From: Tubiluchus corallicola
Taxonomy: Eukaryota; Priapulida; Priapulimorpha; Priapulimorphida; Tubiluchidae
Length of the DNA stretch: 64,000 bases
Assembly: GCA_030141605.1 (NCBI GenBank)
Contig: JAQGDQ010000107.1
Coordinates: 250,001-314,000 of the forward strand
Reading direction: 5' to 3'
In this document: positions 20,682 to 43,479 of the stretch, in pieces
Position numbering within the stretch: position 1 is the first letter of the stretch
How the letters are laid out: each line of letters begins with the position of its first letter
Translations under genes and position numbers: made by a program
The notes under the pieces: generated by a model
Told to the model about the DNA's origin: nothing
The model's database searches: none
The model's input: only the letters and a program-made list of their open reading frames with translations

Positions 20682-21534
20682 TTAACGAACATTCATTTGA
20701 ATCTTATAAGGTTCGGGAGCTGACACTAGGAAACCAAAATGTGGTTCTAAGCTCGGTTTAGGAGCACCAGGGGGTAGCTGAATGTCAAAGTTTTGCAGTA
20801 TGCTCGTGAAGTATAAAAACAGCTCCATTCTTGCCAAAGCTTCACCAAGACAGACACGTCGACCTAAACAAACAAAACTATTTTATAAAACTCTAGTGCG
20901 CCATAATAGGACTTGCACATGTTTTTCTCTTAATACTCTGCTGATACTAGTAAGTTCGTTTTGTCTTCTTTTGAACTGATTTTAAAATGATTCTTCATTT
21001 CATTTTGCAGTTACCGTTAATGGTTTTTATTGAAGCTGCAAAAGCCGTTTTTACAAACCTGCATGTTGCATTAGAACTTTCATTGATTAGGCCTATTTGC
21101 AAGCGGTTTTAGGCCGATAATTTCCATACTACTGAAAGTGGTAGAACGTATTCAGGATCTTTGGAAACATAAACAGAGTCTTACTTACATTCAAAGACTC
21201 ACATTCAAATCGCAAAGAATACAAAGGGCCCATTAAGACACAGAAGTTTTCGTTTTTCACAGGACCTTTGTTAGCTGTAAGGTAGAGATAAGGCACATTG
21301 TCTTATTTATGATTACGATAATGGGACGTCTCAGAAGAGCACTGTTTGATTTTACTTCTGTTCATGCTGCATGTGCATAACTGCAAAATTAAAAGTGTGT
21401 ACGATTTGGTAGCATTGTGACATTATTTAGTTAAATTGCTAATGGACTAAATAACTATTCTATATTGTGGTATTATTTTTACTGACGGTGATCAAGTTCA
21501 GTTACATGACTAACTACCTTTCAGGAATTTGTGA

Positions 21535-21870
21535 TTGCCTGTCCTATAAAAATGCCTTTCTAGTGGGCTATACCCGTGTCCCTCTGGCAAGATTGAAACT
21601 CCCTTTGTGTTTTCGAATGAGAGCCAAGGCGAGCATTATATAGACATAAAACACTTTTTGATATGTTGGCTTGATTTGTTGGAGATTTGTCTTCAACACT
21701 GTCCTATAAGAAAATGTCTTCCTTGTTGGCTATACCTATGTCCTTTTAACAAGATTCAAATTCCCTTTGTGAGTTTGTACGAGAGCGCAGATGAGCATTA
21801 TATATGTATACATACATATATATAATGTATACATATATATATGTTTACATTATATATATGTATAATAGGA

Positions 21871-21905
<35 letters not shown>
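21535..21905. repeat. Two-copy tandem duplication followed by TA microsatellite
   Basis: Two related units of about 170 bp each contain CTGTCCTATAA, GGCTATACC, ATTCCCTTTGTG and GAGCATTATATA (first about 21538, second about 21700). They are followed by (TA)n and TATACATA palindromes to 21905. In the last intron of CYP gene B. Confidence 0.75.
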
Positions 21906-22063
21906 ACACTTTTTTAGAAAAATGGGCTAGATGTGTTGGAGGTTAGTGGCATGCAATGGTGGACGCATCACATTGCCTAACCAGGTGTTAATGTGTAACA
22001 AAAGGTATGCTGCTTCCAAGTAATAAAATGTCTATAACCAAAACATTGCTCTACTTTGTGTCA

Positions 22064-22260
22064 GGTGTCTGTGTGGTTACAACACCTGAAAGCCAATCCA
22101 GAGGTTCTTGGTTCGAATCCAAGTTTCAACACCTGTGCAAACTCTGATCACCTTTCTAGCCTTACTCAAACTTAACCGATAATTGGTTATGTATTGGTGA
22201 AAGAAAAAAAGGTCTATCTGCCTGTCCTTCCCTTCTGATGAGGTTTTGTAAATAGATGCT
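22064..22260 (+). mobile_element. tRNA-derived SINE (tRNA-like head 22064-22133)
   Basis: The head has a perfect Pol III B-box/T-arm (CTTGGTTCGAATCCAAG), a D-arm-like GTGTGGTTACAACAC and an acceptor-like GGTGT...ACACC pairing. The anticodon stem is mismatched and its loop is six bases, so I do not call a functional tRNA. A body and an A-run follow to about 22260. It lies in the last intron of CYP gene B. Confidence 0.5.
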
Positions 22261-23654
22261 ATAACCATCTATCCCACACCCCCTCCATTAGAAGGTTTTC
22301 TTTTTCTTCTTCTTTCTCTATGTGTAAAATAAATCTCACCAACTGAAAATGGAATTACTGCATCATTCTTTACAAACTCTCCTTTGTCGTTCAAATGGCG
22401 TTCAGGACGGAAGTGATTAGGTTCCGGAAACATGACCGGATCCTGATGGATGGCAGTCAAGTTCAACATTACAGTCGTACGAGCTGGTATTCTGTAGCCT
22501 TGAAACGTCACCTCTTTTGAAGTGGAATGTGGTACTCCAAGTGGTACAATGTTTCCTGAAAATGTGTTGAAAATACTACTTTCAAAAGACCAAAAATTGC
22601 AGGCCATCACAAATGACTAGTATCATGTTGCTTTAGCTCTGGATGTAAATACGAAACAACATTTTAAAAGCCTTTTTGTAAGTTCTATGATATAAGCTAC
22701 ATATATATGGAAAAAAGTGCCATGGAAAAAATTAGAAAATTAGGATGATAGTAGCAATGAATGTTAATATAGTTTGTAAATCATCAGTATGGTCAACAAA
22801 AAATTTCTTATTTTTGCCAACACTTTCATTACCCATTCTTTGTATTTCAGTTAAAGTTGCTTCCGTGAAAGGCATGTTTGGTTTGTCGGCTACAGATGGC
22901 AGCCTTGATTTTCCAATGACGTCATCAATTTCTTTCTGCACGCGTTTCTGTACATCGGGATAATGCAGCAAGTAAATAAACGCCCAATAAAGTGTTGATG
23001 ACGTGGTTTCGGTTCCAGCAAAGAAACAGTCTGCTGCAACCCACATAAGCTCACTAACTGAAAAAAAGTTAAATACTTACTATTTTAACAGATTTGGCAC
23101 CCATTATTGCAAAAAATCAATAATTTGTATTTTACTGAATTTATCTATTAGTGTCACAATAATTAAGTGTTTCGAGTGATTTTTCGAAGTTGTTAATATG
23201 CTAGAACCCTTTTAACATGCTAAAAGAGGCAGAGAAAAGGGAAGTGAGCTAACCTGGAACTCTGTCACGTCAAATCGCCCCATATTTAAGATATTTCAAG
23301 GTTTAGTTGTGAATTTATATGAACAATAATTGATTAAATAACCTTGCATCTCGACTTTTGAATTAAAAGTCTCTGATATTTTGTTTGATTTTTTTCTTGT
23401 AAACACATTTCTTTAGTGTCAGAATTGAAAATGAAGAAGCCATCTCATCTCAACTCGGGTTTAACTCATTTCTCTTCTGATCATGTCAGAAATCTTATTT
23501 TACTGCTACAACGTCATTAAAATTGATTACACTTATTAAAAATTTGACTTCAAGTGCTTTTTGAAATTGCTTTTCCACGTTTACTTATTTCTACTCTAAA
23601 CTGTGTCGTTTGCACGATTCTCGTCCTTTGTCAACATGGTTGCAACCAAAATTA

Positions 23655-24255
23655 AAGCAAAACAGGATCCAATCTTAAACTGTAGGTCAAAACAATCAAC
23701 TCTTTCAAATATTGAAAGGAAACATACTATTTTTTCAAAAATGACTTACGTGAAAGAATTATTACCACACAAACACAATTTCATGTTCGTACCACTAGTT
23801 CTTCGCTGTTACAGGCCTTTCGCCTTTCGCTAGTTAAACGGGCATTAGCACCTGCATTTGGGAAACGCATTGCACAAAAAACGGGTGCTGTACCTCTCAG
23901 TTCAAATGTGCTAGTCTGTGACAAACGTACACCGTTTCGAAAGCTCATACGTGATCACAGCGGTATATTTGAAATTTGAATTTTTATCTTAAAACTTGCT
24001 GAATATTTTACAGTAGCATTGTACTTCAATTTTTGCTTTCGCAAACACGTGCAACACACTCGTGGAATATTTTTGTTGTTGAAAATTATGTTAATTTGTG
24101 ATGTCATGAATAGTTGGGCTCGCCTGCCGTTAATTAAGTTTGTAATCTATTATTTAATTATCAGAAATGCGTTTGTAGTATTAATTGTCTAAAAATGTGT
24201 ACTTTTTATCAGTGTTGAAAATGGGGTAGTATATGAAAAATCGTCCTGTCTTGCT
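23655..24255. repeat. Dispersed repeat, copy 2 (intron 3 of CYP gene B)
   Basis: Homologous to 9260-9832 over nearly its full length, with scattered substitutions and small indels. It lies about 140 bp from the broken edge of exon 3. Confidence 0.85.
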
Positions 24256-24548
24256 TACTCAGAGAGGTACAAAACAGCTCAAAAAAGCTTAGAGACATTA
24301 TAATCAAAAGCCAATGTAAAAATTTTGTCACCATTACAGTTAGAGTACAATATTAGGTTACTGGAATGGATTTGGAATTAATACAATGGATTTTCATTAA
24401 ATAAGAGAAACAAAGTCATCTGGATTGTACGTTTTCGTGTGTTCGTCCACATGGCTTTTTATAAAGTCCATAATGTGAAATTCATTTTCCATGAACTTCT
24501 TGTATCTGAAATAATGATGACTAAGCAGTTAATTTCTAGGAAAGCTGA

Positions 24549-25334
24549 GGCCCATTTCACAGTGAAGACGCGCAACAGAATGCCTAGAGGAGAAATTCTT
24601 TGAGGAATTCCTCGCGAAAATGAAACACATTGTTTTCTATGGCGCCTTTCACAGTGAGGACGCGCAGCAAAATTCCTCGTGCAATTCCTCTTGGGGAATT
24701 CTGCTGCCAGCTAGCAGCTATGCGTCCTCCTCGTAAGGAATTTTGCCTGTATGTTCCATTTTCTTGAAGAATTCTCGTAGAATTCAGTCTTTAATTTAAC
24801 TACTTTGTTAATTGTTTCTTATTTAACGAACAACAATTAACACGTTTCAGCAGATTTAATTTCTAAGATTTAATTTCTCCTTTAACAGACTGACGATTTT
24901 GTGTTTTTTTAATGCAACATCGATGGCTATATTCGTAAAAACAAAAATAACGAATATATTTATGTTATACTGTACATGTATATTTTTAGATTTTGAAGTC
25001 ATTAGTAAAACTTTACTAAAAACAAACAGGTGTAAAAATACTTTGATTAATAAATACTTTTGCTAATTGTACTTTGCATATGAGAAATTCGGTAAGCAAA
25101 ACTTAATTTAAACATGATTATACAGTATAAAACTTGCGAAGTAGTTGCAGTTAAGTTGAGTTAACTGCGCGTGCGGAAAAAACCGCGCAATTTCACTGTG
25201 AAATGAACTACCTTGCTGCATGTAAATGGGATTTCGAGAAAAATTGGAAATTTTCATAAATATTTTCTGATTTTCTGACAGCAGTTCCGTACGTCATTTT
25301 TCTTTGCGTCCTCGCTGTGAAATGAGCTTTACTG
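24549..25334. mobile_element. Candidate DNA-transposon MITE with imperfect terminal inverted repeats
   Basis: Left end GAGGCCCATTTCACAGTGA plus GACGCG matches, inverted, the right end GCGTCCTCGCTGTGAAATGA. A second internal copy of the motif lies at about 24650 and another inverted one at about 25195. No transposase. It is in intron 2 of CYP gene B, immediately upstream of the broken exon 3. The target duplication is not clear. Confidence 0.5.
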
Positions 25335-28045
25335 AACAAATAACTCGAAGTATTTTTACTTTTTCAACACCACTGATTGAAATGAAGGCATTCGGTTTTT
25401 ACTTATATGCATAAGAAAAGAACAGAGTCAAAATCGCTGTTTATCAATCTTTAACACGTAACAGATAATACACGTAATAATCAATGTTCCCAAACATTTA
25501 AACGCCAATCAACACTATTTATATTTATGTTGTTGAATTTAGCGTTAATAGACTATCATGTAGGTAAATATTCTGACCAAAGTCCATAACCTAGTAGCCT
25601 TTGATCTACAAAGAGTAACCAGTGGCTTAATGGTCTGGAGATCTATTTTTGTTGAAAAGAAGCTCTCTATTTCCACAAAATATATTGTTGTTTTATTTTT
25701 AGCCTAGTGCGGCCGCGGCAGGATTCAAGGCCAGGCACACAAACGAACAGGGTGACTTTTAAACATCAAGAATTAAATGGTATTAATAATCACTGGCTTA
25801 TTGTAAGAGCATGTAAGAACGGACACTCTACGCGCATAAAGAAATTGATAACTGGTAACACATGTCAAAAATTAACAATGTTCTAAAGTTAACCGTAACT
25901 AAATTTGTAACAATTACCGGATTTCTATAAATTGGACATCTGGTAACAAAGAGAGTAAATGCTAAGGTTGACGCTAGAACACAGAAGAGCTGTATTGGCA
26001 ACGAATATTTGCGCAAATGTGTTACCATTCGGGGATTGGCTTTTTTGGTGATCAATCGACAATCGACTAGTAATCAATTACCAATCAGTCTCTGCCACCT
26101 CACGAACAAAGGAACAACTTTAGATGAAACCAAACTACTCGAATAAGAAGAAATATGTGAGCCTACTACACCAAAAAATCAGTAGTTTCAGTGTAATAAA
26201 TTACTGATTGTTAAACAAAAATGCCAAAAAATGCTCAAAATGGCCAATAGCGCTTCATGAATGAGATTGTTTCCTAATTTAGCTACAACAGGTTTTGCAC
26301 GATGAGTAAGATCGTCTGACCCACCTTGATCTAAATCCTGGGAGATACCTCAGCCACGGAAAGACATCAATAAACCCAGTAATGTCAGGATTTTGGACAT
26401 CTTGAGCAATGTAGTCCATTAACTTGATAAATGCCGAGTCATCGTATTCGTAACGGTTTCCAAATACTATGGAACATATGACATTTGAAATTGTATTTGA
26501 AAGATATAGTTTAGGATCGAAAGGTTTGCCTTCCTTATCCTTTAGCTCGTTCAGAAAGGCTGATATTTCTTCTTTTATCTTCTTCTCCAAGCTAATCTTT
26601 CCCATTCCAAACTCTTTGAGTTTACTCAGAGCAAATTTTCTCTGTTCTTTCCATCGTCTTCCTTCTGACATCACAAGCCCTGTAATCCAAAAGTGCAACA
26701 TTAGGGCCTGTTCACACTTACATGATGAAATAACTTTGCAAACAATGTTACAGTAATTTCTTGCTTTTCACTGTCCAGTGTTTATTGTTTAGTCTCTTTG
26801 GATTGTAGTTTCTTATTAGATGTTTAAGTTGCATAACAGGATAACAGGATCTAGCAATAATGTTGTTCACAATCTATGTTGCAAAATCAATCAACCAACC
26901 AATATCCCTGAATTATTGGGTCGTAATATTGAATTATTGACTTTCTTCGAAAGAATTTAGTGATTAAGTTTTAGGTATACGGCTAGCAAAATTACCTGAA
27001 GCGTCCACGTCCAATGAAGCAAATAGTTGCATACCTGTATTACACAATGCTTCATTGTTTGCAGTACTATTCTCGAATAGTCATAGGTCATCTATTTCAC
27101 ATTACACATTTACAATAGTTTCATGTACAATATCTAGTGAAAGAGCTTACAATGAACATAATACAAATAAGAAATACTGCACAGGAAAAGCCTCATACAC
27201 CGTTCACTTATATACGAAGGTAAATGTGTTGAGGACAATCAAAATGCAGGGCTTGTTAGATTGTCCCACACAGTGATAGAAAAAAAGTAATGGAGATAAT
27301 CTGAAAATTTAAAGTGAATCGTGATTAAAAAAACATTAGTGCTTAAAATGGAATGCTGTAATGAATCAAGCTGATATATATAGGATGATATAAAAGATAG
27401 AAAGACTATTATTTGTTAATAGTATGTAAAATTAAGATAACTTCATTAAGCTAACACAACTGTTTTGCAACTACTGTGAGGATGGAATTTGTGTAACTTC
27501 CCCACCATACTCGTTTGCTAACTTGGATGGATTTATAAACTACATAAGTTAACATACCAAAATTTTCAAGCTTTTTTGCAAAGGTCTCTGATATTTTAAA
27601 TCACTTGTTCAAGATCAAAGAAATCTTGGCTTTTTGAATATATAAATTAGACATTAAGAAAGCGGTTCTTTAAAAACACAACTACAAATGCTATATGATC
27701 GCAGTACTTACCACGCATTTCATCGTCTCCCATAATTTCACCGATTGTAAAACTTTCGAACCTTCCAGAAAATACATCTCCATGTTTCAGAAAAGCTTCA
27801 CGACCCGTTTCAAAATCGTTGATGACCACGTTGAAAGTTGGTCCTATGTACAGCCCGAAAATGTTGCCATACCGTTTTGTGAGCTTTTCAAAATACGCGG
27901 TTGGGTCCTTTCCCATTGAGAACATCGAACCAACGATGGGCCAGCCCACAGGGCCCGGCGGTGCCCCTTCGGGACGTTTCTTCCACTGCCATACAAATAG
28001 TAACAAAATGAGCAAAACTGCCGCGATGAGCAACGTTGGAAACAT

Positions 28046-28384
28046 TGTTATTGCTGATAACAAAACAGAATTTTTATATTGCAGTTTCAGAGTAGCGAAC
28101 CTAACTCCAGTTGGCAAGCAGAGCTGTCTATTTCGTATAGCGTGCTGGCTGTGGAACCAGGAGTCCGTATTATGTTTACTAATGTAAATAAGTTCCAAAT
28201 CAATAAACGCCACTCAAGGCCATTTACCCAGGAATGCGCAGTAGGTACTAGCGCAGTTTCTAGGGTCTTATAATCGAGATAGTACAGTATTTACAAAGCT
28301 GCGTCACGTGGTCGACGCCTTCCGTGTGTATGTATGTATGTATGTGTGTATGAATATTTTAACATAAAAAATTATTTTACCGTC
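28046..28384. promoter_or_regulatory. Divergent promoter region shared by CYP genes B and C
   Basis: Only 339 bp separate the start codons of gene B (28045, -) and gene C (28385, +). Visible elements are CTTATAATCG at about 28268, the E-box-like CACGTG in GCGTCACGTGGTCGAC at about 28302, and a (TATG)n run just before the gene C ATG. The spacing implies shared control; no specific factor site can be assigned. Confidence 0.6.
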
Positions 28385-38925
<10,541 letters not shown>

Positions 38926-38937
38926 GAAACTATAAAC

Positions 38938-38996
38938 ACGCACGCATACGTACGCACACGTACGCACACACGCACACACACACACGTATGCATGCA

Positions 38997-39036
<40 letters not shown>

Positions 39037-39172
39037 CACACATGCACACACATGCACACACACACACACACACACACGCATGCACACACACACACACACA
39101 CACACGTATGCACGCACGCACACACACACACACGCACGCACTCACGCATGCACACGCATGCACACACACACA

Positions 39173-39204
<32 letters not shown>

Positions 39205-39207
39205 CAA
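38938..39207. repeat. (CA)n / (CACG)n microsatellite
   Basis: Long imperfect CA repeat with ACGC and ATGC interruptions, starting about 12 bp after the CYP gene C stop codon. It therefore probably forms most of the 3' UTR before AATAAA at 39274. Confidence 0.97.
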
Positions 39208-39616
39208 CAGTTTTAAGCATGCTATAAGCCTACTTGTGAATAACATTATGAATATTATGAATAACATACTTTTAATAAAGCTGTATATAATGGATGTGAA
39301 TAAAATTACTTTTAACCAATTTTTGAACATCGTTTGTGAGTTGCCACTAACAATATTAATTTAATTTTTTATGGTTTTAAATATGGTGAAGTTCTACAAA
39401 CGTTCTCTGTCAAGTCTTGAAGGAAACCATTTACTTGCTAACTGAACATTTTGTATCATACGTACACAACTCTTGATCCAAATTAAATCTGACAAACTAT
39501 TCAGCAAAAGCATAACTGTGCAACATTAGATTTCTTTCGAGTCATTAACCTTGCAAGATGCTGATGAAAATAGTTCATGAAGACCCATTTTGTATCGGTA
39601 TGTAATTGAGTACTTA

Positions 39617-39989
39617 CAGGCCCTATTTTAGGGGGGGGGGTTAAGTGGGGACAATTCCCCGGGGCCTCACCCTCCAGGGGGCCTGATGCCAAGGTAACAT
39701 TTTTTTGCTTTATGCGAACATACTTCCTCCGCTCCCCCCTCTCTCTCTCTTGCCGCACGCGCGCCGTTTGCCAGTATTGACAAGTATTAAGGACTGGTTT
39801 TGAGAATAAAGCAGTTTTTCTTTCAATTGTTCTTTCCTTTAACAACTGTGTAACTCCATGTTTTCTCTTCGAAAATGCTTCTCCGGCGTTCTAGCAGTTC
39901 AAAATTTTTCTGGGCGCTTTGCCCTCCCCCTCGAGGGGGCCTCACACGCCCCACTTTCCCGGGCCTCTCTTAAGCTGAAAGAGGCCCTG
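39617..39989. mobile_element. hAT-type MITE with perfect 8-bp target duplication
   Basis: Terminal repeats CAGGCCCTATTTTAGGGGGG and, inverted, CAGGGCCTCTTTCAG. The identical 8-mer AGTACTTA flanks it at 39609-39616 and 39990-39997. The GC-rich interior (CCCCGGGGCCTCACCCTCC) contrasts with its surroundings. No coding capacity. Confidence 0.85.
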
Positions 39990-39997
39990 AGTACTTA

Positions 39998-40480
39998 ACT
40001 ACAAATGTTACTTTTAATTATAAATGTTATGCTAATTAATTAAGCTAATATCTGTGAACTAATACCAGATACCTGTTATAGCATGTCATTTAACTCTCAC
40101 AATATAAAACACAAAAATTACACTGTACGGAGTTTATTACCAGCACTTATAGGGGAACAAAATACACACACAAAAAATAGCTAAGTAACAGCACTACGCC
40201 CGAGGAGCAGCTGTGTCACAAATCAAGGCTCTAGTGACCTCTACACGCTTTTTTACTGGCATTCCAGGGCTGCTGGCTTCTTCCACCACGTGTAGGCCCA
40301 AACAAGACGTCTGGACCTACAAAAAAGGGGTGAGTCGCTGCTGACGTGAAAGCAGGGCGTGTAGAGGGCCCTACACCCGACACAGGTGCCTCTGTAACAT
40401 TATACATGAACGAGCAAACCTTCTTAGTATTGTAATGCAAAGTATAAATAAAAATATCACATGAAATTATAAAGTATCGG
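39998..40480. other. Spacer before the 5S array
   Basis: The GC-richer stretch at 40195-40400 (GAGGAGCAGCTGTGTCACAA ... GTGTAGAGGGCCCTACACC) is open on the minus strand (40231-40503), but I cannot assign it to a family. It may be a mobile-element fragment. Otherwise AT-rich and featureless. Confidence 0.4.
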
Positions 40481-41106
40481 GGAGGTTCAAATACCGTGCT
40501 CAAGTATATTATCTTTTAAATATGACGCAATTAAACATGGGAATGATCAAGCATGAACAAGCAAAAAGAATACACATTTAAAAATATCAGTCAGAACAAA
40601 AATCCATTTTTGAGTGGTGCAGAAGATTTTACAGCATTTGTCATCACCCTTCCTGACCATTTAAAAAAAATTTAAGCACCAAGTTAAGAAGTTAGCAATA
40701 CCAGAATTCCCGGACAGTCACCCATTCAAACGCAAAACCAGGTTCGAGATTGCTTAACTTCTGCATTTCGTTAAAGAGAGATAATATAGAAATAATAGAT
40801 AGATTAAGGTGAACGTAGGAACAAAGTATCTGTTTTGAATTTTTATATGAAAATCAAAAATAATTTTTGAAGGGCAGTGGCTGATTTTCTAGTTTTATTT
40901 TCATTTTTGTTCACTTTGTGTGATATTCGAGAAACGTAACAAATAGATAGTCTTTCACATTAAAATGCCAAAAAAAATCAACGTAATGTCGAGACAGACA
41001 TTTATTTCCACCACTTCAACTTCCAAAAATCAAAAACAATACTGTCAAAATGATATGGTCGTGTTGTGCACACACTTTGATTGTTAATAATCACTCTAGC
41101 AAAAAA

Positions 41107-41224
41107 GTCTACAGCACGTGGTATTCCTAGGCGGTCCCCTATCCAAGTACTAACCACACTCTGCATTGCTTAACTTCGGTGATCAGACGAGAACCGGTGT
41201 ATTCAATGTAATATGGCCGTAGAC
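41107..41224 (-). rRNA. 5S ribosomal RNA, copy 1
   Basis: 118 bp matching animal 5S rRNA: GTCTACGGCCATAT start, CGTCTGATCACCGAAGTTAA core, TTAGTACTTGGAT, and terminal CACGTGCTGTAGAC. A T6 run follows the 3' end, a Pol III terminator. The C-box reads GGATAGGGGACCGC instead of GGATGGGTGACCGC, so this copy may be weak or dead. Confidence 0.85.
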
Positions 41225-41871
41225 ATTAGCAGTTTCTTAAGATGAGTTAACATAGAAATGATGTACATGAATAAACAAACCTTTTTAGTATTTTAATGCA
41301 AAGTATAAATAGAAATATCATATGAAATTCTAAAATATCAGAGATGTTAAAATACCGTGCTCAAGTCTATTACCTTCTAAATATGACATAATTAAACATG
41401 GGAATGATCAAGCATGAACAAGCAAAGAGATCCTTCATTTAAAAATATCAGTCAGAACAAAAATCCATTTTTGAGTGTTGAAGAAGATTTTACAGCTTTT
41501 GTCATCAGCCTTCCTGACCATTTAAAAAAATGTCAGTCCCGGGCAGTCACCCATTCAAACGCAAAACCAAACCAGGTTCGAGGTTGCGTAACTTCTGTAT
41601 TTCGTTAAAAGAGATAATATAGAAATAATAGATAGATTAAGGTGAACGTAGTAACAAAGTATCTGTTTTGAATTTTTGTGTGTAGTATTTGAGAAACGTA
41701 ACAAATAGATAGTTTTAGACATTAAAATGCAAAGCAAATAAAAATCAAAATAATGTTCAGACAGACACTTATTCCTATCACTTCTACTTCCAAAAGTCAG
41801 AAACAATTCTGCAAAAATGAAATGGTCGTGTTGTGCACACACTTCAATAGTTAATAGGCACTAGCAAAAAA

Positions 41872-41990
41872 GTCAACAGCACGTAGTATTCCTAGGCGGT
41901 CACCCATCCAAGTACTAACCAGGGTCTCTACATTACTTAACTTTGGGGATCAGACGAAAACCGGTGTTTTCAACGTGATTTGGCTGTAGC
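41872..41990 (-). pseudogene. 5S rRNA pseudogene, copy 2
   Basis: 5S-like over its full length, with many substitutions and an extra base (AACCAGGGTCTCTACATTACTT on the plus strand region). Start and end no longer pair well. T6 follows. Probably non-functional. Confidence 0.8.
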
Positions 41991-42715
41991 TTGCTCGGCA
42001 CAGCACAAGTAGTATTTATAGTATTCATAATCTAGTAAAACCAGGTGTACGATAAAACAGCATTGGATTAGAGAGTTGTCTTCGCTGCCATCATATATTC
42101 CTATGAGAAAAATACAAATGAGAAATGTGTTACGTTTGACCATTTTCCAAGTTAATGGGACATGCTAAACCGATAAGAACTGGAATTAACTAATTTACTA
42201 GTAATAATTAACAACGAATAGCAGTCTTACTAGGAGATTCTGTAGCGTGTACATCTTGACTGTACGTGATTAGTTTTTGAGTACATCTTGTACAACTTGT
42301 AAAGCTCTCAACTGAAATAACTATTATAGTAAATCAAGCAATCATTGGCAAATTCAAAATGATAATTGCTGCAGTTTGCAATATTTGATTTGACTCCTTG
42401 GGCTTTTACCCATTATTTCTCAGATGCATACCTTTCGTCTCCGCTAGTGAGTGACCAAATGTGAGGTTATGCAAGACCTTGGAGTAACTTGGATCAACTT
42501 TTCATCGATTATGTCATTGCATGTCACATTACAATTTCGTGATTCTTGAAGATTACACTATTTGTATGTTTTGTGTCATTTTGTCTGTTTATCTATTTGT
42601 GTTTTTATTTCTTCGTAGCTTGAATATTGATTTTGTCTTAATTGTCTGCAGATAAATCACACAAATAAATAAGTAATTGTAAGTTTTTTAAATTATTTAC
42701 TGAATGAGTGAACGA

Positions 42716-42895
42716 ATGACTGACTGACTGACTGACTGACTGACCGACCGACCGACTGACCGACCGACCGACCGACCGACCGACCGACCGAATGACTGAC
42801 TGACTGACTGACTGACTGACTGACTGACTGACTGACTGACTGACTGACTGACTGACTGACTGACTGACTGACTGACTAACTGAATAAATGAATGA
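42716..42895. repeat. (GACT)n / (GACC)n tetranucleotide array
   Basis: About 40 tetranucleotide units, with a central GACC variant block at 42741-42790. Produces Ser/Val/Gln frames on the minus strand that are not genes. Confidence 0.98.
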
Positions 42896-43479
42896 ATGAT
42901 TGTGTGTGAATAAACGATTGAGTGAATTAATAAACAAACTAGCAAAGGCCCCGCAAAAAAATTTTGCTTATAAATCCACTCATAATCAAATATGCGCAAA
43001 CATTCTACCTAGTGTTTGTCTGTTTATCTAACGCAAAGCCAGAAGCTTTTACTGAATTAAAGTTACAGGCAGAGTATAATGGATGACGTCACAACAATGG
43101 CTTTGCGTCAGCAGTTTTCCAAGCGAAAATTGCCAAAAATAGAACATCTAATTAAGTCGTCGTCACTGCTCTTGATGGACGTGTCCTAATATAGCCCACA
43201 TCATCGTATAGCCCTGTTCTTCCCCTTTCTAAAGAGCTGTATATCTCCCTTCGAGAGTCCCACCAGGTGCCGTCAGAACGTTTTTTTCTGCAGGCTGTTT
43301 GAGCAAAAAAATTTCAAAAAAATCACTGGTAATATTTGTTATTTTAGTGTTTCATGGGAGTGGTAAAGTACGTTATAATTGCCGAGGAATGTATAAAAGT
43401 TAAATAACTGTTATATTATATGAAAATATAATGGTAAATAACCAAATTTAATATTAATTATATTTTGTTTTTAATAAAG

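Larger units (their letters stand above)
20682..28045 (-). pseudogene. Cytochrome P450, CYP2-like, gene B (five intact exons, exon 3 broken)
   Basis: Minus-strand exons match genes A and C in place and phase: 28045-27712 (334 nt), 26679-26325 (355), 24505 onward, 23057-22833 (225), 22555-22340 (216) and 20863-20682 (182, stop TAA). The anchor MFPTLLIAAVLLILLLFVW and PPGP hinge, I-helix FFAGTETTS, EIQR, FRPERHL and [14 protein letters not shown] are all intact. Exon 3 starts normally (YKKFMENEFH...VDEHTKTYNPDD) but then leaves the family sequence and meets TAA at 24398-24400. About 20 codons and the donor present in A (170 nt) and C (164 nt) are missing. I found no substitute exon nearby. A dispersed repeat copy lies about 140 bp further into the intron. 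The clean remaining exons suggest recent damage, or an assembly or allelic defect; a functional isoform that skips this exon would be out of frame. Shares a 339-bp divergent promoter region with gene C. Confidence 0.7.
40480..41990 (-). repeat. 5S rDNA tandem units, left block (two units)
   Basis: Two units of about 765 bp, each with one 5S gene (or pseudogene) on the minus strand and a diverged 5S-like segment (40711-40770, 41540-41603). Shared spacer markers are AATGATCAAGCATGAACAAG, AGAACAAAAATCCATTTTTG and CACTTCAACTTCCAAAA. Homologous to the block at 50.2-55.4 kb. Confidence 0.9.

Noticed and set aside
22064-22133. Functional tRNA gene
   Set aside because: Anticodon stem mismatched with a six-base loop; better explained as a SINE head.
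38988-39364. His/Thr-rich ORFs 3' of CYP gene C
   Set aside because: Generated by the (CA)n repeat in the 3' UTR.
40231-40503. 90-codon minus-strand ORF rich in Pro/Gly/Thr
   Set aside because: No recognisable domain, no splice partner, part of repeat-rich spacer; left uncalled.
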